Positions 17,467 to 25,913 of a DNA stretch of 32,399 nucleotides are shown in pieces. Under the pieces are notes generated by a model. That model ran no database searches. It was not told the DNA's origin and saw only the letters and a list, made by a program, of their open reading frames with translations. Both the position numbers and the translations under genes were made by a program. The number at the start of each line of letters is the position of its first letter. Within the stretch, counting starts at the first letter, position 1. This stretch comes from Bacteroidota bacterium (GTDB lineage: Bacteria > Bacteroidota > Bacteroidia > UKL13-3): positions 1 through 32,399 of the forward strand of contig JAUXUD010000004.1 in NCBI GenBank assembly GCA_030680835.1, in the 5' to 3' direction.

Positions 17467-20400
17467 ATGAAAAATAAACTACTGCTATTTGTAATGGCCT
17501 TCATTCTTTTCACTTTCCCTAAAGCAAATTATGCACAGGCACCTAACCTTGGCAGAGATACCAGCTTTGTTTTATTTACCTCAGGAGGTGCATTTCATTG
17601 TACCGGAGCTTCTTATGTAACGGGCGATATTGGCACGTTTGTGGGTGCTTATACGGGATTTCCTCCGGGTACTTTAGTGGGTACTGCGCATATCGCGGAT
17701 TCAACTGCTTTTTATGCCAAAGCTGATTTAGGGGTTGCTTATGATTATATGAGCGGGTTAACCTGTGATACCGTTATCGGTGTAACTATGGGAAACGGAC
17801 AGGTTCTTACACCCAGAGTTTATTGTATTGGAGCTGCTGCAACCATCAATGGAAATTTAATTTTAAATGGAATGGGCAATCCCAATTCTGTTTTTATTAT
17901 AAAAATTGACGGGGCATTGGCAACAAGTGTAGGTGCACATGTGGTGCTTACCAATTCTGCAGCTTATTGCAATGTATACTGGCAAGTTAACGGCTTATTT
18001 CATTTAACTGACAGTTCTGTTTTTATGGGTAATATAATAGGTAACGGAGCCATTAGTATGGATACGGCAACTACATTTTACGGCAGAGGACTTACCAGAG
18101 CGGGAGCCATAAATATTGCAACTGTAACGGCTACCAAACCTTCGGGATGCAACAATTGTGCGCCTAACATTACCACTGCACCTGTTAATCAATCAGCATG
18201 TTTAGGGGGCTCTGTAAGTTTTACTGTTGTTGCAACAGGAACCGCACTTACTTATCAGTGGAGAAAAGGAACTGTCAATATTTTAGGAGCTACCAATGCC
18301 ACACTTACAATCAATCCGGTTACATTAGCCAATGCTGCAACAAATTATAATGTTGTAATTACAGGATCCTGTTTACCTGCAAGTACTTCATCAAATTATT
18401 CGTTAACCATTAATGCTGCTCCTGTTATTGTTACGGCACCTGTAAATATCAGTGTATGCTCAGGAAATTCAACCGGATTTTCGGTAGGTGCAACCGGAAC
18501 AGGACTTACTTACCAATGGAGAAAAGGAACCGTTAATTTAACAAATACGGCAAACATTTCAGGAGCAACATCTGCTGCTCTTACTATAAATCCTGCAACG
18601 ATAACCGATGTGGCCAGCAATTATAATGTTGTGATAACCGGAGCTTGTACCCCGGCGGTAACTTCATCAAATGTATCCCTGGCATTAAATGCTACACCGG
18701 CAATAACTACTGCACCTATAAATCAAACAGTTTGTACAGGAAGTACTGCAGACTTTACAGTTGCAGCAAGCGGAACGGCACTTGTTTATCAGTGGAGAAA
18801 AGGAACTGTAAATTTAACCAATACAGGGAATATTACAGGAGCTTTATCTGCTACACTTACCATTAATCCAACAACCACTACCGATGTGGCAGGCAATTAT
18901 AATGTTGTAATAACCGGAGCTTGCACACCGGCTGTAACTTCATCAAACGTATCATTATCATTAAACGCTGCACCAACCATTACAACGGTACCTGTTAACC
19001 AAACTTTTTGCACAGGAACTTCAACTGGATTTGCAGTTATTGCAAGCGGAACCGGGCTTACTTACCAATGGAGAAAAGGAACAGTTAATTTAACCAATAC
19101 CGGAAATATTACCGGAGCATTATCTGCCTCACTAACTATTAATCCGGCAACGGTAAGCGATGTGGCAAGCAATTATAATGTGGTGATTACAGGAACATGT
19201 ACACCAGCAGTAACTTCATCAAACGTATCATTAACATTAAACGCGGCACCAACCATTACCACAGTATCGGTAAGTCAAACAGTTTGTACCGGAACTTCAG
19301 CAGGTTTTGCAGTTGTTGCAAGCGGAACAGCACTTACTTACCAGTGGAGAAAAGGAACCTTAAATTTAATCAACACGGGAAATATTACCGGAGCATTATC
19401 TGCTTCCCTTACTATTAATCCTGCAACGATAAGCGATGCAGCAAGCGACTATAATGTAGTGATCAGCGGAACCTGTACACCGGTAAGCACTTCTTCAAAT
19501 GTGTCATTAACAATTAATACAGCACCGGCAATTACTATTGCACCTGTAAATCAAACAGCCTGTGCAGGAAGTACAGCAACATTTAACGTAAGCGCAAGCG
19601 GATCAGGACTCACCTACCAGTGGAGAAAAGGAACCGTAAATTTAACCAATACCGGAAATATTTCAGGAGCAACTACTGCTTCATTGATTATTAATCCTGT
19701 GTCGGTAACAGATGTAGTTACAAACTATAATGTAGTTATTTCAGGAACCTGTTCACCGGCTATTACTTCTTCTTTTATTTCTCTGGCACTGAATACAGCA
19801 CCAGGCATCACAACTGCCCCTGTTAGCCAAACTGCCTGTTATGGCAATCCGGCAAGTTTTTCAGTTGCAGCAACCGGAACCGGTTTAACCTATCAGTGGA
19901 GAATTGGAACAGCAAATATTGCAGGAGCTACTTCTGCGATCTATACCATCAGCAACGTTACACTTTCGGATGTAGCGAGCAATTATAATGTTGTAATCAG
20001 CGGAACCTGTTCACCGGCGAGTACTTCATCAAATGTATCTTTAACGGTTAATACGGTACCCGACATAACAACAGCACCTGTTAATCAATTGGCATGTGTC
20101 GGAAGTTCGGCAAGTTTTTCAGTGGTGGCTAACGGAACGGCTCTTACCTATCAGTGGAGAATCGGAACCGTAAACATTTCGGGGGCAACTTCTTCAACAC
20201 TCACAATAAATCCTGTATCTCTTTCAGATGCAGCATCCAACTACAATGTTGTAATCAACGGAACCTGTTCACCTGCCAGTACATCATCAAATGTGTCGTT
20301 AACAGTGAACACAGCACCGGGTATTGTTACTGCACCTGTAAGTCAAACTGCCTGTGCAGGAAGTTCAGCTGCTTTTACAGTAGTTGCTACAGGAACCGCT

Positions 20401-21681
20401 CTTACTTATCAGTGGAGAAACGGAACTGTAAATATTTCAGGAGCCACTTCAGACATACTCACCATTAATCCGGTGACCCTATCCGATGCAGGATCAAACT
20501 ATAATGTTGTGATCAGCGGAACCTGTTCACCATCCTATACTTCATCTAATGTAACTTTATCGGTTAACACGGCTCCTGTATTAACTTCAGGACCGATTAC
20601 CAATGCAGTTTGTATAGGTGGCTCAGAAAGTTTTACGGTAACTGCCACAGGTACCGGTTTAACATACCAATGGAGAAAAGGAACTGTTAACTTAAGCAAT
20701 ACCGGAAATATTTCAGGAGCAAATACTGCTTCTCTTACTATTAATCCAGTTGCTTTAACAGATGTTGCATCCAACTATAATGTGGTAATAACAGGAACAT
20801 GTTCTCCTGATATCACTTCTGCAGATATTGCTTTAATACTTAATACCGCTCCCGGTATAACCAGCGCCCCGGTAAATACTTCTGCCTGTGCAGGAACTCT
20901 GGCTAGTTTTTCAGTAGCTGCTACCGGAACCGGACTTAGTTATCAGTGGAGAAGAGGACTTGTAAACATAAGCAACGGTGCCAATATTTCGGGTGCTACT
21001 TCTGCAACGCTTACCATTAACCCGGTAAAAGCAGGCGACCATGGAGCCGACTACAATGTTGTAATCAGTGGTACCTGTTTGCCTGGCCAAACTTCAATGA
21101 ATGTGTCTTTAATTGTTAACGAAGGTCCCATTATTGTGGCAGGTCCAAACAACAATTCAGGTTGTATTGGCGGATCTGAAAGTTTTTGGGTAATTGCTTC
21201 AGGAACGGGTCTTACTTACCAATGGAGAAGAGGAACTGTAAACTTAAGCAATACCGGAAGGATATCGGGAGCAAACACTTCTATTTTAACTGTAGATTCT
21301 GTGAACTCAACTGATGTAGGATCCAATTATAATGTTGTTGTTACCGGAGCGTGTGCTCCAATAGCTCTGTCAAAAAATGCATCGCTTGAAATATGTGTAA
21401 TAAACGGAATTGCTGCCATTGATTTTGGGAATACAACTCAGGTTGTTGCCATTTATCCGAATCCTTTTACCACTTCAATCAATGTAATCATAAATGATGC
21501 ATCGAATATTAATACAGCTGAATTCAGGATATACAATGCATTGGGAGCAGAGGTAATGAAGAGTACCATTACAAAACAGTTAAGCATACTTGAAACCAGT
21601 AAACTGCCTGCAGGAAATTATTTCTACAAAGTGAGTTTTAACGATAAAATAGTTCAAACCGGTAAACTGATTACGCTTTAG
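17467..21681 (+). CDS. Giant secreted protein: DUF3494 domain, 12 Ig-like repeats, T9SS sorting domain
   Basis: 1404 aa from the chosen start. A signal peptide (MKNKLLLFVMAFILF, cleaved near YAQA) is followed by a DUF3494 / ice-binding-like domain (about 25-230) with the family's ITGD-like GDIGTFVGAYTGFPPGT, the ADLGVAYDYMSGL helix, and VFIIKIDGALATS. Then come twelve tandem Ig-like domains of about 80-90 aa, each with a (T/S)G/A-L-x-YQWR core, a paired Cys pattern and an SxYNVVI(T/S)G(T/A)C strand. The last ~80 residues (VAIYPNPFTTSINV onward, ending GKLITL) are a type A type IX secretion sorting domain, so the protein crosses the outer membrane and is attached or released. An adhesin, matrix or ice-active role is possible. 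The frame opens at 17419, but the promoter lies inside that extension, and the Met at 17467 starts the signal peptide. Confidence 0.88.
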   Translation: MKNKLLLFVMAFILFTFPKANYAQAPNLGRDTSFVLFTSGGAFHCTGASYVTGDIGTFVGAYTGFPPGTLVGTAHIADSTAFYAKADLGVAYDYMSGLTCDTVIGVTMGNGQVLTPRVYCIGAAATINGNLILNGMGNPNSVFIIKIDGALATSVGAHVVLTNSAAYCNVYWQVNGLFHLTDSSVFMGNIIGNGAISMDTATTFYGRGLTRAGAINIATVTATKPSGCNNCAPNITTAPVNQSACLGGSVSFTVVATGTALTYQWRKGTVNILGATNATLTINPVTLANAATNYNVVITGSCLPASTSSNYSLTINAAPVIVTAPVNISVCSGNSTGFSVGATGTGLTYQWRKGTVNLTNTANISGATSAALTINPATITDVASNYNVVITGACTPAVTSSNVSLALNATPAITTAPINQTVCTGSTADFTVAASGTALVYQWRKGTVNLTNTGNITGALSATLTINPTTTTDVAGNYNVVITGACTPAVTSSNVSLSLNAAPTITTVPVNQTFCTGTSTGFAVIASGTGLTYQWRKGTVNLTNTGNITGALSASLTINPATVSDVASNYNVVITGTCTPAVTSSNVSLTLNAAPTITTVSVSQTVCTGTSAGFAVVASGTALTYQWRKGTLNLINTGNITGALSASLTINPATISDAASDYNVVISGTCTPVSTSSNVSLTINTAPAITIAPVNQTACAGSTATFNVSASGSGLTYQWRKGTVNLTNTGNISGATTASLIINPVSVTDVVTNYNVVISGTCSPAITSSFISLALNTAPGITTAPVSQTACYGNPASFSVAATGTGLTYQWRIGTANIAGATSAIYTISNVTLSDVASNYNVVISGTCSPASTSSNVSLTVNTVPDITTAPVNQLACVGSSASFSVVANGTALTYQWRIGTVNISGATSSTLTINPVSLSDAASNYNVVINGTCSPASTSSNVSLTVNTAPGIVTAPVSQTACAGSSAAFTVVATGTALTYQWRNGTVNISGATSDILTINPVTLSDAGSNYNVVISGTCSPSYTSSNVTLSVNTAPVLTSGPITNAVCIGGSESFTVTATGTGLTYQWRKGTVNLSNTGNISGANTASLTINPVALTDVASNYNVVITGTCSPDITSADIALILNTAPGITSAPVNTSACAGTLASFSVAATGTGLSYQWRRGLVNISNGANISGATSATLTINPVKAGDHGADYNVVISGTCLPGQTSMNVSLIVNEGPIIVAGPNNNSGCIGGSESFWVIASGTGLTYQWRRGTVNLSNTGRISGANTSILTVDSVNSTDVGSNYNVVVTGACAPIALSKNASLEICVINGIAAIDFGNTTQVVAIYPNPFTTSINVIINDASNINTAEFRIYNALGAEVMKSTITKQLSILETSKLPAGNYFYKVSFNDKIVQTGKLITL
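18160..21400 (+). repeat. In-gene tandem repeats encoding the Ig-like domains
   Basis: Twelve units of roughly 250-270 bp. Units 2-6 and 10 share the longer VNLTNTGNI-type insert; units 1 and 7-9 lack it. Units 3-5 are the most alike in DNA, indicating recent duplication or gene conversion. Copy number may vary between strains. Confidence 0.85.
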
Positions 21682-21701
21682 TAAACGGTTTAGTTAAACA
21701 A

Positions 21702-21742
21702 AGTCCGCATTTCTTTTAAAAAGGAATGCGGGCTTTTTTTTT
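21702..21742 (+). terminator. Intrinsic terminator after the giant Ig gene
   Basis: AGTCCGCATT (21702-21711) pairs over 10 bp, with one G-U, with AATGCGGGCT (21725-21734), followed by nine T. It starts about 20 nt after the stop codon. Confidence 0.9.
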
Positions 21743-21821
21743 AACATTACGTGCACACAAATATTAGGAGTTGCCAGCAGAACAGAGTGTTCATGCTTCA
21801 TGTCAGGCAATTGGCAGATAT

Positions 21822-21885
21822 GTGAATAATGTAACTAATTCTAAAAGTTTTGTAACATTTCAAAGTGCCAGGTTATTCACCTTTG
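21822..21885 (+). promoter_or_regulatory. Regulon promoter site, copy 7 (csbD operon)
   Basis: GTGAATAATGTAAC (21822-21835), identical to the consensus, and AAAAGTTTTGTAAC, cores 21 bp apart (21831 and 21852), then 25 bp to CACCTTTG (TTTG 21882-21885). The ATG at 21924 is 38 nt on. This is one of the best copies. Confidence 0.8.
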
Positions 21886-21923
21886 TTAAGTGAAAACAGA
21901 TTCACGCTTAAATAAAAACAATT

Positions 21924-22112
21924 ATGAAAAATACCACTGAATTAAAAGGCAACTGGAATGAAATCAAAGGGAAACTGAAACAAAAATTTGCATTGCTTAC
22001 TGATGATGATCTATTGCTTGCTGAAGGTAAAGAAGATGAACTTTTAGGACGCATTCAAACCAAGCTGGGTAAAACAAAATCAGAACTTCAGGAAATTATT
22101 TCTGATTTATAA
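21924..22112 (+). CDS. CsbD family stress protein
   Basis: 62 aa, a full-length CsbD-like protein. It has the family pattern: [20 protein letters not shown] (5-24), [21 protein letters not shown] (in part [14 protein letters not shown]) and a C-terminal helix. CsbD proteins are small and soluble and accumulate under general or osmotic stress in several phyla; their molecular action is unknown. It is the first gene of a five-gene operon (to 23694) that ends in a strong terminator, and it sits directly behind a regulon promoter site, which supports stress control of the whole set. Confidence 0.92.
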   Translation: MKNTTELKGNWNEIKGKLKQKFALLTDDDLLLAEGKEDELLGRIQTKLGKTKSELQEIISDL

Positions 22113-22158
22113 ATTATTTTAATAATCAGGATTAGATTAAACTCAAATACCTATTACA

Positions 22159-22599
22159 ATGAAAAAAATAATTTTTACTATTACTGCAGCCGGATTTATG
22201 CTGGCGACAATTTTATCAGGCTGTAACTCACCTTCAAAAAAGGTTGAAAATGCTCAGGAAAACCTGGAAGAAGCGAGGCAGGAACTGAGCCAGGCACAGA
22301 GAGATTCTGTTGCCGATTTTGAGTTATTCAAAAAAGAATCTGAAGAAAGAATAAATAATAATGACAAACTCATTGCTGCTTTTAAAGAAAGAATGGCAAC
22401 TGATAAAAAACAAATAAAAGAGGAAGACCAAAAGATTATTGATAATCTGGAACAAAAGAATATCAATATGAGAAAGAAAATAGAAGAATATAAAGAAAAT
22501 GGTAAAGATAAATGGGAGGCATTTAAAGTTGAGTTTAACCATGATATGGATGAACTTGCGGATGCACTCAAAGGATTAACAGTTAAAAATACTAAATAG
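22159..22599 (+). CDS. Coiled-coil lipoprotein, paralogue of 26820-27314
   Basis: 146 aa. The signal peptide ends in a lipobox (LSGCNS, Cys about residue 22). The mature part is nearly all charged heptad sequence (about 30-125), a long coiled coil, closing with KWEAFKVEFNHDMDELADAL (about 117-136). The same closing pattern, KWENFKVEMNHDIDEIEIEL, occurs in the lipoprotein at 26820, so the two form a family within this window. A periplasm-spanning or cell-wall-contacting tether is a reasonable guess. It lies 46 nt after csbD and 7 nt before the next gene. Confidence 0.8.
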   Translation: MKKIIFTITAAGFMLATILSGCNSPSKKVENAQENLEEARQELSQAQRDSVADFELFKKESEERINNNDKLIAAFKERMATDKKQIKEEDQKIIDNLEQKNINMRKKIEEYKENGKDKWEAFKVEFNHDMDELADALKGLTVKNTK

Positions 22600-22606
22600 A
22601 AATATT

Positions 22607-23173
22607 ATGAAAAAATTGATAATAATTACTATACTTTTTGTAAGTATATTCCATTTAAATTCGAATGCACAGGAAAAGTTTGGCAAGGCTTTAAACCTTG
22701 GGGTTGGGGTAGGAGGATATTACGGATATTATGATTATGCAGGGCGCTCATTACCTATTTTTCATCTTAATTACGAATTTGACGTTGCAAAAAGTTTTAC
22801 ATTGGCCCCTTTTGTGAGCTTTTACTCCTATTCAGATGAATATTATTGGGGAAATAAAAATTATCCTGAGAGATGGTATACATACCGTGAAACGGTTATA
22901 CCAATTGGTATAAAGGGCACTTATTATTTTGATGAACTGCTTAAAGCAAACAGCCATTGGGACTTTTATCTGGCCGGATCTCTGGGATTTGCCATTATAA
23001 AACAATCCTGGTCGGATGGTTATTATGGTGACAGATATTACTACAACAGAAGACGCCCATCAGCCTTGTTTCTTGATTTACATATCGGGGCAGAATATCA
23101 CTTTACTAAGAGGATAGGGGCATTCCTGGATTTATCAACAGGCGTTTCAACTATAGGTTTGGCAATACATTAA
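22607..23173 (+). CDS. Outer-membrane beta-barrel protein (188 aa)
   Basis: A Sec signal peptide (about 1-21, ending SNAQ) is followed by alternating-residue beta strands rich in Tyr, Phe and Gly (LGVGVGGYYGYYDYAG, FTLAPFVSFYSYSD, FYLAGSLGFAII and LFLDLHIGAEYHFTKRIGAF). The size and pattern fit an eight-stranded barrel of the OmpX/OprF-N or PorT-like class found in Bacteroidota. It sits third in the csbD operon, between a lipoprotein and a small membrane protein, so it is probably part of the same envelope stress response. No transported substrate can be named. Confidence 0.8.
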   Translation: MKKLIIITILFVSIFHLNSNAQEKFGKALNLGVGVGGYYGYYDYAGRSLPIFHLNYEFDVAKSFTLAPFVSFYSYSDEYYWGNKNYPERWYTYRETVIPIGIKGTYYFDELLKANSHWDFYLAGSLGFAIIKQSWSDGYYGDRYYYNRRRPSALFLDLHIGAEYHFTKRIGAFLDLSTGVSTIGLAIH

Positions 23174-23192
23174 CAAAATTAATAAAAAAGCA

Positions 23193-23348
23193 ATGGGAAA
23201 TTTATTATATACAATAGCGGTAATATTGATTATCCTCTGGTTAATTGGATTCATAGGATACAATGCCGGTGGAATCATTCACATACTTTTAGTAATTGCA
23301 GTGATCGCAATAATACTTCGAATTATTCAGGGAAAAAATCCAATTTAA
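23193..23348 (+). CDS. Lmo0937-family small membrane protein
   Basis: 51 aa with two hydrophobic helices (about 4-21 and 27-43) joined by YNAGG. The order MGNLLYTIAVILIILWLIGF then a Gly-rich turn and HILLVIAVIAIILRIIQGK matches the lmo0937 family of small membrane proteins, which often occur beside CsbD genes. It lies 19 nt after the barrel gene and 25 nt before the next gene. Function unknown. Confidence 0.85.
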   Translation: MGNLLYTIAVILIILWLIGFIGYNAGGIIHILLVIAVIAIILRIIQGKNPI

Positions 23349-23373
23349 ATCAAATAATTTTAAACACAAACAC

Positions 23374-23694
23374 ATGAAGAAAATTACTTTTTGTTTAATG
23401 ACCGCATGTATGGCATTAGCATTTAATCCATTACAGACAAAGGCAGCAAATGCTACTGTAACTTCCTCCGTAGTTATTTCAAAAGTTGCAGAATCTGCAG
23501 AAGCGAAAACCTTAATTACAAGGTTAAATGAGATAAATACTATGGACAAATCAAACTTGAATTCATCTCAAAAGAAAAATTTGAGAAAAGAAGTCCGCTC
23601 CATTAAAGAACGTCTGGCTCCACTAGGTGGCGGCGTTTATATTTCAGTAGGTGCTTTGGTGCTTATTTTAATATTGCTTATTATTTTGTTGTAA
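23374..23694 (+). CDS. Small exported protein with C-terminal membrane anchor
   Basis: 106 aa. The N-terminal signal peptide ends around residue 24 (QTKA/ANA); a polar segment rich in Lys/Glu (about 45-80, including LNEINTMDKSNLNSSQKKN and LRKEVRSIKERL) leads to GGGVYISVGALVLILILLII, a C-terminal membrane helix (about 87-106). This layout is common in Bacteroidota stress operons; no function is known. It is the last gene of the csbD operon and is followed within about 30 nt by a strong terminator hairpin. Confidence 0.75.
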   Translation: MKKITFCLMTACMALAFNPLQTKAANATVTSSVVISKVAESAEAKTLITRLNEINTMDKSNLNSSQKKNLRKEVRSIKERLAPLGGGVYISVGALVLILILLIILL

Positions 23695-23720
23695 AAAATA
23701 ATATTAAGCAGCACATTTGT

Positions 23721-23777
23721 ATACTGTAAGTAAGTAATTTTTCAGGTAAAAGTTATTTACTTACGGTATATTTTTTT
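23721..23777 (+). terminator. Strong hairpin terminator abutting the next start codon
   Basis: A 22-bp stem (23721-23742 with 23748-23769, three G-U pairs) with a 5-nt loop (CAGGT) is followed by a run of seven T (23771-23777). The outer arms are ATACTGTAAGTAA and TTACTTACGGTAT. The ATG of the Omp85-like gene begins at the very next base, so the element may also attenuate that gene. Confidence 0.85.
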
Positions 23778-25634
23778 ATGAACCCCTTGCGTATTATTTA
23801 TTCAAAATATTTTTTTATTGTTTTTTTATTACTCCTGATAAATCCCCTGTTCGTAAATTCCCAGGGAATAAAAGACAGTACAAACTTTTACTTCCGCCTT
23901 AAACAAAAGGCGGATAAGCATAAAATTACGCAATGGATGTTTGACATACTCATTGAAATTCCGAATGCCGATTCAATTAAAGGTCCAACCATTTTACTAA
24001 GCAAGAAAACGGCCAACCCTTTTTTAAAGTATAAAGGAAAAATTGTCAGAAATATAAGTATCGTCGTTCTCGATCCATTTGGATATTCAGTAAATAATCT
24101 CTATGCCAAACATCCGGGTTATGTGGAACGGATTGGTAATAATTATCATATTGAAACCAAAGAACGCATCATCAGAAATCTGCTGTTGTTTAAGCCGCAT
24201 AAAGAACTTGATCCGCTGGAACTCAGCGAATCGGAGCGGATATTGCGTTTGTCGCCCTACATTTTTGATGCCCGTGTTTATGTGCAGCGTTATTCAGTAA
24301 AGGCTAAAGACAGTGTAGATATCATGGTGGTTGTACAGGACCGATGGACAACTACTGCAGTCAGTAAATTTGATTTAAATGCACCGGATATAATTTTAAG
24401 TGAAAAGAATATTTTGGGATTTGGACATCAGTATATACAGGGATTTGCCTGGAATCCTACGGATCAGTATATTACTACCGCCGGAAGGTATTCAATATTT
24501 AATATAAAGAAATCGTTTATAAGCACGGATCTTTTTTATTCAACGGCAAAGGAAAACAACCGGTTCGGAATTTCTATTGACAGGCCATTTTATTCTCCGC
24601 TTGCAAAATGGGCCGGGGGGATGAGCCTTGTAAAAAACAACACCGTATTCCGGCAAACTATTACCGAAACCGGTGCCATCAATACATATCCTTTAATTTA
24701 TAATACCTTTGATTTATGGGGTGCTAAAAGTTTCCCGCTTACTCAAAATAAATCGGCAGCCCTTGATAAAAGAAGCAGTAACTTTATTCTGGGTGCACGT
24801 TATTACCGCAAAGATTATTTTGAACGCCCAGCTTATACAATAGATAGTAACCGGGTGAACCGGGATGAATCACTATATCTGGCAAATTATGGATTCACCC
24901 GGAGAAAATACTATAGTGACCAATACCTGTTTCGGTATGGTGCCAATGAAGACATCCCCGAGGGAATCTCTGCCGAACTGGTGATGGGTGTGATGACGAC
25001 TGAGATTTCCTCTTTATTGTATTACTCCGGATTTAAATTAGGGGCAGGGGAACATTTTGATAATTTCGGTTATTTTTCGGCTGGATTGGGGTATGGAACT
25101 TTTTACAATAAAGATTTTGTAAGTTCGGGAGTATTCGTTTTTGATGCATTTTATTTTTCTGATTTAATAAAATCAAATCTTTGGTATTTCAGGCAATTTT
25201 CAAGATTTAAACTGGTAGAAGGAATAAGCCGGGAACTTCATGAAAACCTGAATATAAACGGAACCCAAATGTATGGATTTACAAGCAGTCAACTCAATGG
25301 TAAGAGCAAAATTATACTAAACTTTGAATTTGTAATGTATGCGCCCTATAAGTTGCTGGGATTTCAGTTTGCACCTGTAATCCTATGTGGATTTGCAGGT
25401 ATGGGTACCGATTTTCTTAATATATTCAGCAATACATTTTATCAGGCATATGCAATCGGACTTCTCATCAGAAATGAATATTTAATTTCAAACACATTTC
25501 AGTTATCCATAGGTTTATATCCTTATATGCCGGGCAATCCCGACTTTACTGTAAAAGCAAATCCGATTACCGGTTATAATGTAAAGGCACGCGATTATTT
25601 TATTTCAAAACCTGATTTGGTGTTGTATGAATGA
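23778..25634 (+). CDS. Omp85/BamA-like outer-membrane protein
   Basis: 618 aa with a signal peptide (about 1-29, ending VNSQG). The N-terminal third (about 55-200) reads as POTRA-like repeats (GKIVRNISIVVLDPFGYSVN, LDPLELSESERILRLSPYIF and DARVYVQRYSVKAKDSVDIMV, each written in part), and the rest is Tyr/Phe-rich beta-barrel sequence (for example FGYFSAGLGYGTFYNKDFV). It resembles the surface-antigen/Omp85 type seen in Bacteroidota, though the VRGF loop motif of classical BamA/TamA is not evident and the C-terminus (DLVLYE) does not end in an aromatic. The start codon directly follows a terminator hairpin and has no visible leader; no later Met would keep the signal peptide. Confidence 0.7.
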   Translation: MNPLRIIYSKYFFIVFLLLLINPLFVNSQGIKDSTNFYFRLKQKADKHKITQWMFDILIEIPNADSIKGPTILLSKKTANPFLKYKGKIVRNISIVVLDPFGYSVNNLYAKHPGYVERIGNNYHIETKERIIRNLLLFKPHKELDPLELSESERILRLSPYIFDARVYVQRYSVKAKDSVDIMVVVQDRWTTTAVSKFDLNAPDIILSEKNILGFGHQYIQGFAWNPTDQYITTAGRYSIFNIKKSFISTDLFYSTAKENNRFGISIDRPFYSPLAKWAGGMSLVKNNTVFRQTITETGAINTYPLIYNTFDLWGAKSFPLTQNKSAALDKRSSNFILGARYYRKDYFERPAYTIDSNRVNRDESLYLANYGFTRRKYYSDQYLFRYGANEDIPEGISAELVMGVMTTEISSLLYYSGFKLGAGEHFDNFGYFSAGLGYGTFYNKDFVSSGVFVFDAFYFSDLIKSNLWYFRQFSRFKLVEGISRELHENLNINGTQMYGFTSSQLNGKSKIILNFEFVMYAPYKLLGFQFAPVILCGFAGMGTDFLNIFSNTFYQAYAIGLLIRNEYLISNTFQLSIGLYPYMPGNPDFTVKANPITGYNVKARDYFISKPDLVLYE

Positions 25635-25652
25635 AAAAGGGGGGGGATTTAC

Positions 25653-25708
25653 GATGTACGATGTACGATGTACGATGTACGATGTAAGATGTACGATGTA
25701 CAATGTCT
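25653..25708. repeat. GATGTAC heptamer array, copy 2
   Basis: Eight units of GATGTAC and close variants (GATGTAA, AATGTCT), just after the stop of the Omp85-like gene and a G8 run. Same unit as the array at 9972-10048. Confidence 0.9.
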
Positions 25709-25725
25709 TATAAATCATATCTTAC

Positions 25726-25795
25726 CTCATACCTCATAACTTTTAACTCATACCTCATACCTCATAACTTATAACTCATAACTTATAACTCATAA
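25726..25795. repeat. CTCATAA/CTTATAA heptamer array
   Basis: Ten tandem 7-bp units alternating CTCATAC, CTCATAA, CTTATAA and CTTTTAA. It directly follows the GATGTAC array and runs up to the regulon promoter site at 25801. Confidence 0.9.
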
Positions 25796-25800
25796 AAAGC

Positions 25801-25864
25801 GTGAATTGTATAACAATTTCTAAAAGTTATGTAACAGGCTGTAGGCATTTTTGATTGAATTTTG
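25801..25864 (+). promoter_or_regulatory. Regulon promoter site, copy 8 (DUF4239 operon)
   Basis: GTGAATTGTATAAC (25801-25814) and AAAAGTTATGTAAC (consensus), cores 21 bp apart (25810 and 25831), then 25 bp to GAATTTTG (TTTG 25861-25864). The ATG at 25914 is 49 nt on. Confidence 0.75.
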
Positions 25865-25913
25865 CCGTATATTATTAATTACATTAACCTTTTAGTAAAC
25901 ATTTAATCTTTTT

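Noticed and set aside
20535-20774. Minus-strand open frame inside the giant Ig gene
   Set aside because: It is antisense to the Ig-like repeats, arises from their codon pattern, and has no promoter or homologous look. Several similar frames at 18004-20468 were rejected for the same reason.
18160-21400. Regular repeats considered as CRISPR or satellite DNA
   Set aside because: Units are about 250-270 bp, fully coding and without spacers; they encode Ig-like domains. The 7-bp arrays also lack spacers.
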